A stretch of DNA of 64,000 nt from Gemmatales bacterium. Its GTDB lineage: Bacteria > Planctomycetota > Planctomycetia > Gemmatales > Gemmataceae. Under the pieces are notes generated by a model. That model ran no database searches. It was given only the letters and a program-made list of their open reading frames with translations, and was not told the DNA's origin. The translations under genes and the position numbers were made by a program. The DNA lies in contig BPJP01000001.1 of NCBI GenBank assembly GCA_026004675.1, positions 310,001-374,000 on the forward strand, written 5' to 3'. Below, piece after piece: positions 1 through 9,173 of this stretch (positions are counted from its first letter, which is position 1; every line of letters begins with the position of its first letter).

Positions 1-3000
1 GCGATACTCGCTCTCGACTTGTTCGGTAAGCCTGGCAGACAAGAGAAAGACGAGATCGCCGTTGGCGAGCCGGGCATAGCGCCTCGAACCGTCTTTTTCT
101 TTGTCGCCGACCAGCAAATCGAGCACGACCTGGCCGTCGAGCTGGAATTGCCAGCGAATGAATGGCTTTTCCAGACCGAATTTTGCCGCCTCGGATTTGT
201 CGGCAACCAATTCATCGGCACGAAGCCTCGAAACGGTGTTGATGAATTCTTCGATTTTGTTTTGTGATGCGTCGGCCTTCGCTGGAGACGTCATTTTCCA
301 GGTACCGGCGATTTTGCTGAAGGCGGCCTTTCGCGGCACAATGCCGCGATAAGTAAGCTCTAGCCGATCGGCGTCGACGAGTCGGGCAAGGTCCCGGTTG
401 CGGAACTTCAACGGCACTGCCGTCAATCGCGACGCCAGTGGGTCAGCAATGACGCCGACGACGTCGGAACCGTCAACGACCGCGAAACGCCCCCCCTGCC
501 CTTCGTCCGTCCTGGTATTCTTGCCCAGCTTGAGAACCCGCTTCTTGCCATCGATCGTCAGTGTTATAACTGCTTCGGGTGGATCGAGTGCGAATTGTTT
601 GAGGTCCTTAGCTCGATACGCAGCCACCTGCGACGCGCGCAATGCAGACAACTGGCGGAGCAGATCGGCAATCGTGTCGGAATCAGCATCGAATTGTTGC
701 GGCGTCTCGATATACCAGAGATCGTCCTTCTTGACGAGCTTCAAATCGTTTTCTTTCATGCTCCGAGCGAAGCCGGTAACCTTGTCGGCGTCGAACGAAA
801 GCAGATCATGATTGACGAAGTCGAGATAGCCGCCGGTCAGTGCACGGGCATCGTTTGCCGAAAGAACGAATACGCCGGCATGACCTTCGAGTTTGGCGAA
901 ACGTTCCCTGGAATTGTCGGCAGTCGGCTTGCCAATCAAAACAGTGATTTTTGGCCGATAGGTGAATAAAACCGGCGGCAGAAACGTTCCTCCCAGTGAA
1001 GCCGATAGACTCGAGCCTATCCGACCGAGGTGATTCGCTACATCCATTGCTTTCGACTCCGTTGGGCCGACATCGACAACCGCGAAGGGCTTGTCCAGCC
1101 CGTAGGCAGCCAAATCCACCTGATCCCCGTAGGCCACATAGCGTTTGGCTTTGATGAACGAGCAGACGTCCAAAAGGTTATCGATGACCAGCGGGTCTCC
1201 CTTGAATTGGAGGCCGACAGCCTGGACAAGCCAACCGTCCTTTTCCTTGCGCAACGTTGTCGTGTTGCTACCTCGAGTGAGTTTGACCTGGCCAATCAGA
1301 TTGTCGGGAAATCGCGCCACGTCCCGGTTCAACAGATCGAGTGGTTTTTGCGCCAACGACGACACCAAAGTATCGCCGACAACGAAAACGGCGGGACGCG
1401 TCGTCAAGCGGGCATAACGTGTTTTTCCTTCTTTGTCGGCGGGTTTGCCGATGATCAAGCCCAGACCGGGGTCTTTGAAGCCGACATAGGGGAGGAGGAA
1501 AATCGGCCCCAAACCGCCTGCGGAAAAAACGCCCGAGGCCTGAGCCAAGTGGGTTCTGTTCGTTTGCGCCTCGTCTTTTGTGTGAATCCGCAAGCGCACA
1601 TACGGTTGGTCGAAGCCGTACTCAGCCGGATTGTTCGCAGCAAGCGCGACGTAACGATCGGCTTTCAAGTCGGTGACACTCTTGAGCAATTGCTCGACTG
1701 CGGAAGAGTCGGCCAGCGCCGAAAAAGGACCGACGATCTGCCAATCTTGCTCCCGACGTTGCAACCGATAGTCGTCCGTGCCGGCCACCTTCAGCTCCAG
1801 GCTGGCGATATCCGGCGACTTCAACTCCCAGGGTTTGAGGGGCAAAAAGGCCAGCGATCCTTTATCGAGGGCATCACGGATGTCTTTTTTGATCACAAAA
1901 ACGTCGTCCTCGCCGGACAATTTCGCGTAATATTCCTCGCGGTCGCCGCGCTCCGCGCCGACGAGAAGAATCTTCGTTTCTTTTTTGTCGTCTTTTTTGT
2001 ATGTGATGACAGCCGTCAATGCAGGCTCGGCCAATCCGTATTTGATCAACTCCTCTTTGCTGGCCTTGTCATCGATGAATTCGACGGCTTCAAGGAGAGC
2101 AAGATCGGAAACCAGGCTATTGGCTTTTTCCTTGTCGGCCATGCCGCCCGACGGTTCGATCAACTCCCAACGATCCCCCTCGCGTTCCAGGATGAATCGA
2201 TCCTTGCCGCGCGTCACTTCGATTCGTGTCAACTCGCTACTGGTGGCGTCGACGATCCGCAATCCGCGGTAGGCCAGAGCGTCGCGCTGCACCAGCTTGC
2301 TGACATCGCTGTCTTTGTCATCGACGGCATTGATTCTCTCCCAGCCATCGACGCGAACATACAGTTTGTTTTTCGCCGAATCGCGTTTGCCAAATCGGAA
2401 TACAAAAGTCTTCGTTTCTTTTTTGCTTTTTCTGGCAGCGTCACCGTCGCCTTCTTTCCCGGTCTCGACGGTTATTTTCACAGAAACGACGCTTTTGTCG
2501 TCGAAGCCGTATTTCTTGGGTTCCGCACCGTCGATGATGTCGTCTCCTTTGGCTTCCAGGTCGGCAAGCTTCGACAAGAGATCGCGTACTTTGCTATCGT
2601 CGGCGTCGCGCTCTTTGGGTTTTTGCATGCGCCAGTCGTTGTCTTTTTTGACGAGCCGGATATTTTTGTCAGCCGACGTGATATCCACCTGGGTCACATC
2701 GAAAGTGTCGAAGCGAGCGAGTTTTGGATCGCGAAGTTCGCTGGCGGATACGAAAACGTTTTTGAATTTGTCGGCTTTGACTTCGAAGATTTGTTCGTTA
2801 TCTTTGAGTTTCGCGTATTTATATTCTTCGTGAATGATTTTGGGTGTTGGTTTCGGTGGGATGGGCATCCGCGGATTGGGAGGAGGTGTTTCTAGAACGG
2901 TCCTTGTTTTCATTTGCGAGCGTTTGCCGATGAGCAACGTCAACTCGTTGCCGTCTGGGCCTTTAACGGTGAGCGACTGTTCCGGCTTGTCCAGCCCGCA

Positions 3001-3771
3001 CTCGTCGAGCGACTTGTCGCGGACGAAGGTTTCAGCCCAGATATCCGGTATGGTTGTCAGGAGTTCCTTCAGCTTGTCTGGTTCGACACGGTCTTTCACC
3101 GGTTTTTCCAGAACCCAGTCGTTGGCTGTGCGCTTAAGCGTGAGGGACTGGTCTCCCATGGTGATGGTAAGTTGATCCGCGTCCAGTTTCTCGCTGGCGG
3201 TGTCGTCTTTTGCCTCTACTTCCTGTTTGACGGCAAACAGGCGTCGCTGATGGAAATAGTCGACCGGAAGTTTGAACCGGCGAATCAAGCCGGGTGCCAG
3301 GCGAATGACTTCTTTGTGATCGTTGATGCGCAGCCAGGTAGGTCTGGAGAACCGGTTCGTGTCGTTGGCCTCCTCACCAAAGCGTAAGGTGAAGGTGTGT
3401 TCGCCTGCGTGGACACGCACGACCACGGCATCTCGACCGACACCATATCGATCGGCTTTGTCATCCGTCAGGGGTACCGGAGCAAAGCGAGTTTTTATGC
3501 TGGTGACAAGTTGAACGAGGTCTTCGACCTCTCGCTGTCGCGCGGGCCAGTTTCCGGGAAGCCACCACTCATTGTCTTTCTTTTCCAGGACGAATTCGTT
3601 TTTGCCTTCCTTGATTTCGATCTTGTTGATCTTCGCTTGCTTCAGTTGCTGGAGAGCATCTAAGGCCGGGCTTTCCTGAGGATTGTCCCCCGATGTCAGG
3701 GCGAGGATCAACCACGCTAACGCCCCCGCACCAGTTACGATGGCGAGTGTAATGGTGGTCTTGACATTCAT
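1..3771 (-). CDS. Multi-repeat DUF4340 protein (C-terminus beyond window)
   Basis: The minus-strand frame is open from the ATG at 3771 to the window edge, so at least 1257 residues are present and the C-terminus is missing. I spot-checked the frame at several points and saw no stop. It starts with one membrane or signal-anchor segment (residues about 5-25, ending ILALTSGD). The rest is a series of similar units with motifs such as KYGLAEPALTA, KFGLEKPF and EYGFDQPY followed by VLIGK or LLVG, which is the repeated pattern of the DUF4340 family. The function of the family is not established. It lies 67 bases downstream of the GldG-like gene and is probably the last gene of that ABC operon, acting outside the membrane. 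The size is far above a single-domain DUF4340 protein. Confidence 0.85.
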   Translation of the reverse strand, partial: MNVKTTITLAIVTGAGALAWLILALTSGDNPQESPALDALQQLKQAKINKIEIKEGKNEFVLEKKDNEWWLPGNWPARQREVEDLVQLVTSIKTRFAPVPLTDDKADRYGVGRDAVVVRVHAGEHTFTLRFGEEANDTNRFSRPTWLRINDHKEVIRLAPGLIRRFKLPVDYFHQRRLFAVKQEVEAKDDTASEKLDADQLTITMGDQSLTLKRTANDWVLEKPVKDRVEPDKLKELLTTIPDIWAETFVRDKSLDECGLDKPEQSLTVKGPDGNELTLLIGKRSQMKTRTVLETPPPNPRMPIPPKPTPKIIHEEYKYAKLKDNEQIFEVKADKFKNVFVSASELRDPKLARFDTFDVTQVDITSADKNIRLVKKDNDWRMQKPKERDADDSKVRDLLSKLADLEAKGDDIIDGAEPKKYGFDDKSVVSVKITVETGKEGDGDAARKSKKETKTFVFRFGKRDSAKNKLYVRVDGWERINAVDDKDSDVSKLVQRDALAYRGLRIVDATSSELTRIEVTRGKDRFILEREGDRWELIEPSGGMADKEKANSLVSDLALLEAVEFIDDKASKEELIKYGLAEPALTAVITYKKDDKKETKILLVGAERGDREEYYAKLSGEDDVFVIKKDIRDALDKGSLAFLPLKPWELKSPDIASLELKVAGTDDYRLQRREQDWQIVGPFSALADSSAVEQLLKSVTDLKADRYVALAANNPAEYGFDQPYVRLRIHTKDEAQTNRTHLAQASGVFSAGGLGPIFLLPYVGFKDPGLGLIIGKPADKEGKTRYARLTTRPAVFVVGDTLVSSLAQKPLDLLNRDVARFPDNLIGQVKLTRGSNTTTLRKEKDGWLVQAVGLQFKGDPLVIDNLLDVCSFIKAKRYVAYGDQVDLAAYGLDKPFAVVDVGPTESKAMDVANHLGRIGSSLSASLGGTFLPPVLFTYRPKITVLIGKPTADNSRERFAKLEGHAGVFVLSANDARALTGGYLDFVNHDLLSFDADKVTGFARSMKENDLKLVKKDDLWYIETPQQFDADSDTIADLLRQLSALRASQVAAYRAKDLKQFALDPPEAVITLTIDGKKRVLKLGKNTRTDEGQGGRFAVVDGSDVVGVIADPLASRLTAVPLKFRNRDLARLVDADRLELTYRGIVPRKAAFSKIAGTWKMTSPAKADASQNKIEEFINTVSRLRADELVADKSEAAKFGLEKPFIRWQFQLDGQVVLDLLVGDKEKDGSRRYARLANGDLVFLLSARLTEQVESEYR

Positions 3772-3838
3772 TGCTTCGTTTCCTTCTGCTGACTGGCAAG
3801 CGGCTGGGGTTAAGGCTCCTCAGAAACCGACAGGTGGA

Positions 3839-6232
3839 TCAGCGCAGCCGTCGTACCAGCCAGACGACTATCCCCAAATAGACGAACAACACCGGCAAAC
3901 ACAAGCCAACGACAGAAATCGGCAAACCGGGCACAAAGCTTTGCCAGACGGCGATCTCGTTCTCCGTCAGGTGCAGCCGCGGATACTGCCAGCGACGATC
4001 GGAACGAGAGAGAAGGTCATCTCGGCCGAGCAGCCAATTGCAGACATCGAGCAAAAGCTTTTCCTGAGCGGGTTTGAAGGAGTCTTTGCCAAAAACGTGG
4101 CCATGGCCAATGACCGCAATCCGAGTGGTGATCGGCTTTTCGTCGGCGGACAACCAGGAGGAGGGCAATTCCGCATCGAACGCCACGCCAATAGGGAATG
4201 GGCCGCGCCGTTCTCCTCCTTCCTTGGAAAGGTCCTTGGGCGGGTCATACTTGGGATCTCGGAACGGCTCGGTTTCGGCCCAAGCTTCCGCCCCGGTTCG
4301 CAAGATCACGGGATCATAGTCCAGTTCTTGAAGCTTTTCCGTCGCGACGTCGACGCTCCTCGGATGACGCAGCGAGAACCGGCTGCGGGCGTGCTCACCC
4401 AGCGATTTCTCCATCACCTGCATGCTTTCCCGAATCGGTTGTTCTTTCTCGAATTCTTTTTGTGTCAGGCGAAACTTTTTCGGATTCCAATCAAAGTAGA
4501 CAGGCGGTACTTCAACGTCGACGGCATTGAGGTTGAAGATGCTTCGGTTCGATTGGGCCAAGGCGGCGGCCTCGGCATCATACAAGATCGTTTCCCGTCC
4601 CAATTTGACGCCGAGGTTCTTCAACTCTTCCTCCAAGCGATCCGGTCCGGTCGGGAAAGGCAAAGGTTGGAAACGAAACGGTTCGTTTACCGGACCAAAA
4701 CAGAACAAAACGGGTTTGCCTGCCTTGAGGAAATCCTTGATCGCTTCGACTTGCTCTTCGCTCAGGTGGTGGTAGCCGTTCGACCAGGCGAAGCCGATGC
4801 TCAAATTGAAAATCGTCTGTCTTGGAATGATGAGCAGATCGCAATCCGCCAGAAGGCGATTCATTTTGGCGCGGATGTCCGTCAGGCGGCGCAACTCGGC
4901 GAGATTTTCGACACGCACCTCCTTCAGCTCCTCGTCGAGACGCCGGCGTTCTTGTAACTGTTTTTCGAGGAGCGTTTCACGAGTGTCCAGATTGAGCACT
5001 TTTAGCGAGGCGACGACCCGCTGGCGCAAGGTCTCGGTCAGTTCTTTTTCGCCGACGTCCTCGAGGATTCGTTTGCCCAAGGGGGTTTTGGCAAGCTCTT
5101 TGACCGGCTTGCTCTCCCATTCCTTGATGACTTTTCTGAGTTCCTTGATTTCCGCTTGTAGTTCGTCGATGCGTTTGTCCATTTCGTTGCGCAGCGCCGC
5201 CAGCCGTTGGTACTTGTCTTCGTCGAAGGTATAGGCAGCGGGTTCCGGCTGACCTTCTTCAAGTCCTTTGCGAACGATAAGGTCCATCACTTCGAAGCCC
5301 CGGTCTTCGAGTGCCTGGCGAAGCCTGCTCATTCCAAGTTCGGCCGTTTCCTCGACCGTGCGCGTCCCCATGACGGGATGAGCGACGGCCACGGCGACTT
5401 TCGGCTTGCGCTCATCGATGTTGAGCACGCGATGGGCAAACGGTTCGATCCCCTGGTCAAAGAGGATAAGGTTTCCGCGCCCGCCGTTGGCTTTCTGGGA
5501 GGCCTGTTTGTCGAGCTGGAAAATATCGTCGAAACCGAGGCGTTGCACGCGGCCGTCCGCATAAATGAAGATGCTGTTTTCCGGGGCTCGCTCCATGGCC
5601 TGTCGCAACGCGGGCGCGTCTTTGGTCACTTCGTCATAACGTGCCTGGTAATTCTCTTCCTGGACATCGAGGACGACCACTTTGAAGCGCGGTCCCAATT
5701 CCTGAATCTGATCGACCATGTCCTTGACCTTTTCGACGACCTTGCGTTCGGCAGCCGCATCGTAATGGCGGTGGCTGTCGGGCGCGTCGCTGCTTTGGAA
5801 GGCCGACTGGCGAATCAAATGCAGGACGATGGTGGTAGGCGCATCGCTGCTCAGCCTGGTCAGTTGCTCGTGCAGGTCTTCGCTAAGCGTGAATTGCTTC
5901 TCCCGCGTCAGATCGAATCGTTCGTAATGCAGAAAAGAATACGCATTGATGCCGCCAAAAAGTGCAAACGCGAGAAGCACCTGGATCAACGCATTGGTGC
6001 CAAAGGCGCCGCGTTGTTTGCTGAAGTGCTCCAACGCCAGGGCGATCTCAAAACCGATCAAGGCGACAACGATAACGCCACCGGCGACTGCCAGTCCCGT
6101 CCCCAGCATCTTGTGCTCTGTGGACGAGAGGGTCAAAGCCGTCAGCAGCCCCATGAGGAAAACCAGGGCGCCGGTCGTTCCAGCCAGCCGGATCGCGAAC
6201 TTCCAACCACTTTTAAGATCACTTAACGCCAT
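3839..6232 (-). CDS. GldG-like ABC transporter auxiliary protein
   Basis: About 797 residues with three or four N-terminal membrane helices (through AFALFGGINAYSF). A large extracytoplasmic domain of the GldG / ABC-type auxiliary type follows (LIIPRQTIFNLSIGF, KDFLKAGKPVLFCFGP). A charged coiled coil lies in between (about residues 340-460, rich in K, E and R), and one C-terminal helix ends in VVWLVRRLR. The frame opens at 6271, but the ATG at 6232 is preceded by GGAGAG six bases upstream and overlaps the permease gene by only 10 bases, so I prefer it. In Bacteroidetes GldG works with the GldA/GldF exporter in gliding; outside that group the role is unknown. Here it sits between the permease and the DUF4340 gene. 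Confidence 0.85.
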   Translation of the reverse strand: MALSDLKSGWKFAIRLAGTTGALVFLMGLLTALTLSSTEHKMLGTGLAVAGGVIVVALIGFEIALALEHFSKQRGAFGTNALIQVLLAFALFGGINAYSFLHYERFDLTREKQFTLSEDLHEQLTRLSSDAPTTIVLHLIRQSAFQSSDAPDSHRHYDAAAERKVVEKVKDMVDQIQELGPRFKVVVLDVQEENYQARYDEVTKDAPALRQAMERAPENSIFIYADGRVQRLGFDDIFQLDKQASQKANGGRGNLILFDQGIEPFAHRVLNIDERKPKVAVAVAHPVMGTRTVEETAELGMSRLRQALEDRGFEVMDLIVRKGLEEGQPEPAAYTFDEDKYQRLAALRNEMDKRIDELQAEIKELRKVIKEWESKPVKELAKTPLGKRILEDVGEKELTETLRQRVVASLKVLNLDTRETLLEKQLQERRRLDEELKEVRVENLAELRRLTDIRAKMNRLLADCDLLIIPRQTIFNLSIGFAWSNGYHHLSEEQVEAIKDFLKAGKPVLFCFGPVNEPFRFQPLPFPTGPDRLEEELKNLGVKLGRETILYDAEAAALAQSNRSIFNLNAVDVEVPPVYFDWNPKKFRLTQKEFEKEQPIRESMQVMEKSLGEHARSRFSLRHPRSVDVATEKLQELDYDPVILRTGAEAWAETEPFRDPKYDPPKDLSKEGGERRGPFPIGVAFDAELPSSWLSADEKPITTRIAVIGHGHVFGKDSFKPAQEKLLLDVCNWLLGRDDLLSRSDRRWQYPRLHLTENEIAVWQSFVPGLPISVVGLCLPVLFVYLGIVVWLVRRLR

Positions 6233-6993
6233 CGCCGGCTCTCCAGACTGCGCACTGTCAGGAACAGACAAAGCAATGTCACCGAGACATAAAGCACCAG
6301 ATGCCGGGTATCGATGATACCCCGGCTGAAATCACGCGAAAAATGCAGTGGAACCCCGAGAAAGTACAAAACGCGGTAAAGCGGGCTGCCCGTGTCTTCA
6401 AGGGGCAGCATTCCCGTTGCCACGAAAATCAGACTCAGCACGAGCGAAAGCAAAGCGGAAACCATTTGACTGCGCACCAGGCTGCTCACCAGAAGACCCA
6501 AAGCAAGGAACATCGCACCCGCCAGCAGCAAGCCCAAATACGATGACCAGATCGGACGCGGATCGAGCGAAACGACGTTGCCGCTGCTATCCAGCACTTC
6601 CGCCCGGCAAATCACCGGCAAGAACACGAATGTCGGCAACCACATAACGATGTAAAACGCCAAACACGCCGCGTATTTGCTCAACACGACTTGCCAATCG
6701 CGGATGGGAGACGTCATCAGCATCTCCAGCGTCCCTGTGCTCAATTCCTCGGCAAAGAGTCGCATCGTCAACAGCGGAGGTATGAACAAATAGACGAGCC
6801 AAAAAATCCAGTTATCGAGCATGAAACGCAGAGGAAACTCGATTCCATGCGGACCGTTGGTGTTGAGGTTGGAAACGATCAGGGCGAAGAAACAGCCTGT
6901 CACCGCCAAAAAAACGGAAAGAACCACATAGGCGATAGGAGACAGGAAATAGGCATTGAATTCTCGGCGGATCAAGTTGATCGTGGCCAGCAT
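6223..6993 (-). CDS. ABC-2 type transporter permease (GldF-like)
   Basis: 256 residues and about six hydrophobic helices, starting with the typical ABC-2 permease opening RREFNAYFLSPIAYVV. It carries the family segment FAEELSTGTLEMLMTSPI, in which a cytoplasmic loop contacts the ATPase. The start at 6993 has GGAGGCG at a normal distance. It lies 75 bases after the ATPase gene, and its stop overlaps the next gene by 10 bases, so it is translationally coupled to the GldG-like protein. It forms the membrane channel of the exporter; the substrate cannot be told from the sequence. Confidence 0.9.
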   Translation of the reverse strand: MLATINLIRREFNAYFLSPIAYVVLSVFLAVTGCFFALIVSNLNTNGPHGIEFPLRFMLDNWIFWLVYLFIPPLLTMRLFAEELSTGTLEMLMTSPIRDWQVVLSKYAACLAFYIVMWLPTFVFLPVICRAEVLDSSGNVVSLDPRPIWSSYLGLLLAGAMFLALGLLVSSLVRSQMVSALLSLVLSLIFVATGMLPLEDTGSPLYRVLYFLGVPLHFSRDFSRGIIDTRHLVLYVSVTLLCLFLTVRSLESRRWR

Positions 6994-7068
6994 CGCGGCG
7001 CCTCCGCAATCGAGTTCGTGGTCAGGCCTGGTTTGGTCAAAACGCTACCCAAAGGCGACACGCACCGT

Positions 7069-8021
7069 TCACGGCTCACCATTGTCCTTGCCATCTTCCG
7101 ACGTAATACGTACAAACAGGTCTTCCAGCGTCTGTTTCTGTGGCTTGACCTCACGTATTCTCCATTGTTGGACGATCGACAAGGCGCAGATTCTCTGGGA
7201 TACTTCGATGGGATTGTCGGTCGTGACCTTGACTCGTGTCACGCCGCCTGCGTATTCGGTTTCCAAACGGATCGCATCGCTTAATTTCTGCCGCAAAGGT
7301 TCAATATCTTCGATTTCGCCGTCAATCTCGGCTGTGATGACTGATTGGCTGCCAGCCTGTTCTTCCAATTCGCGCAGCGAACCCGACGCCGCCAGCTTGC
7401 CCTTGTGGATGATCAACACATGGTCGCAGGTCACTTCGACTTCCGGCAGAATATGAGTCGAAAGCAGAATCGTGTGTTTCCGCTCCCAATTCACGAATCA
7501 GTTGGCGGGTGGCACGGATTTGCGTCGGGTCGAGCCCGGCGGTCGGCTCGTCCAGGATCAGTACCGGTGGGTTCGCCAAGAGAGCGTCGGCCAATCCCAC
7601 ACGCTGGCGAAACCCTTTTGAAAGGGTGCCGATCAATTGTCGGCGGACATCGCTCAGCCAACAGCGCGAGATGACATAATCGAGCCGCTGCCGTTTTTCG
7701 GCTCCCCACATCCCCTTGAGGCCAGCGCGAAAACTCAAATATTCGTGCACCCGCATGTCGGTATAAAGGGGCGTGTTTTCGGGCATGTATCCCACACGCC
7801 GCCGCGCTTCGAGGGGTTGCCGAAAAACATCGTAGCCATCGATCGTCGCTTCGCCCGTGGTCGCGGACAAATAGCCGGTGATGATTCGCATGGTCGTTGT
7901 TTTCCCGGCACCATTGGGGCCAAGAAAACCGACGATCTGACCTTTGGCGGACGTCGAAGGAAATATCCTGAACCGCCGGATAGTCGCCGTAATACTTGGT
8001 CAGGTTTTTGACGTGGATCAT
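7069..8021 (-). CDS. ABC transporter ATP-binding protein (GldA-like), two frameshifts
   Basis: The protein begins MIHVKNLTKYYGDYPAVQDI at 8021, with AGGGAG upstream. In three frames it contains the Walker A region GPNGAGKTTTMRI (reconstructed), the signature LSKGFRQRVGLA, Walker B LILDEPTAGLDP and the switch LLSTHILPEVE. Frame changes occur at about 7946-7947, where one extra G follows FDV-R, and at about 7480-7481, where one extra C lies before KHTILLSTH. Removing one base at each place gives a continuous ATPase of about 317 residues. This suggests sequence error, since the rest of the operon is intact. It energises the permease and GldG-like proteins downstream. The 266 bases between this start and the plus-strand gene at 8288 must hold both divergent promoters. 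Confidence 0.85.
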
Positions 8022-8287
8022 AAATGCTTCTCCCTCTTCAACTATACGAAAAAGGAAGAAGAAGGGTTTGGCAGTGGCATTGACTAACAGAGGTTCGGTA
8101 AGTGTGAAAGTAGCTGATCTTCCGGTGGCTGGCAAGGGGTCGAAAGGGCGACCGAGGGGAGAAACAGCTACGCTGCACCCGCTTCGGACAAGCCACCGTG
8201 AAGAAAATCATCTTCGCCTGGAACTCATGCCGATTTACAATCGTCAAAGAGAGACAAGCGCCGCAGGTTGAAGAAAAAGGAGCATCC

Positions 8288-9166
8288 ATGGGCCGCCTCA
8301 TTTCTGCTTTGTTGACTGGGATAGTTCTTCTGTCGCCCCTTCGTCCGCTTCACGCCGACGCTTTCGACTACTACACGAACTCGGTGCTCAAGCTGGTGCC
8401 GAAAGCAAAAGGCGTTCTGACGCCGAAGACCATTACCACGGAGTTGTTGCTCGAACACAACCAGGTCCTGCCGAACCTGACCGGTGCCTTTCTAGTCGTG
8501 CAAACCAACGAAGGTCGGTTCGCCAAACTGCTGGTGCAACCGGCCTTTCGCAAGAAAGGCGAAGCAGGCCGTATCCCGATTCTTCTGATCGATCGTTTCG
8601 TTACCTATCGAATTAGCGAAGAGATGCAGCGGCAAGCGGCGGGACAAAACGTGAATCTCTTTTCAGGGTTTCGTTTCAGTTTGGACATCGGTCAGGTGGT
8701 GCCTGAAGCGATGCCGGCCGATCTGCGGTTTTATGTTAAAGATGATAAGCACGTCGTCGAACCGGTCGGGAAAGCGAAGTTCTACCTGTTGACGAAGCCG
8801 ATGCCTGAAGCCGAGCCGAAGGCGGCGGCCAGGCTCGAAATCGGTGCCACTTTTTTGCCGCAGTACTTTACCGGTGTTTACCGCTTCAACGAAGATGGTC
8901 GGCGCACGGGAAAACTGGAACTCACGGTGGATAACCAGGGGATTGCCAAGGGACGTTTCATTTCTGATCTTGACGGTGCCGAATACGAAGTGACTGGAAG
9001 GGTCGGCAAGGAGAAGCACGCTATCCAGCTGACCATCAAGTTTCCCCGGACCGAATTGCTTCTTGACGGCATGATGTTTACCGGCAACGGCAAAGCCATT
9101 GCAGGTTCGGCGCAAATGTTGTCTCGCAAGACTGCTTTTTATGCCATCCGCATAGAGGGAGAGTGA
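8288..9166 (+). CDS. Exported hypothetical protein
   Basis: 292 residues starting at the ATG at 8288, which follows an AAAAAGGAG ribosome-binding site; the frame is open further upstream but has no better start. An N-terminal signal peptide is clear (LLTGIVLLSPLRPLHADA, cleavage probably after HADA). The mature part is a mixed protein with no motif that I can name. The last third (from about ATFLPQYFTGVYRF) looks like a repeated beta-strand unit with alternating polar and hydrophobic residues. It is convergent with the PxpC-like gene, with 7 bases between the two stops. I do not recognise the family. Confidence 0.8.
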   Translation: MGRLISALLTGIVLLSPLRPLHADAFDYYTNSVLKLVPKAKGVLTPKTITTELLLEHNQVLPNLTGAFLVVQTNEGRFAKLLVQPAFRKKGEAGRIPILLIDRFVTYRISEEMQRQAAGQNVNLFSGFRFSLDIGQVVPEAMPADLRFYVKDDKHVVEPVGKAKFYLLTKPMPEAEPKAAARLEIGATFLPQYFTGVYRFNEDGRRTGKLELTVDNQGIAKGRFISDLDGAEYEVTGRVGKEKHAIQLTIKFPRTELLLDGMMFTGNGKAIAGSAQMLSRKTAFYAIRIEGE

Positions 9167-9173
9167 ATAGTCG

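Noticed and set aside
1030..2895. A 621-codon plus-strand open frame
   Set aside because: It lies exactly antisense, codon on codon, to the DUF4340 gene. Its protein is an unlikely mix rich in F, V and R with no domain, and it has no ribosome-binding site. The stop-free antisense frame follows from the codon use of the real gene.
3683..4957. A 424-codon plus-strand open frame
   Set aside because: It is antisense to the GldG-like gene, which has helices, domains and a good start. No support for a second gene.
5207..6226. A 339-codon plus-strand open frame
   Set aside because: It is antisense to the N-terminal half of the GldG-like gene and has no recognisable domain.
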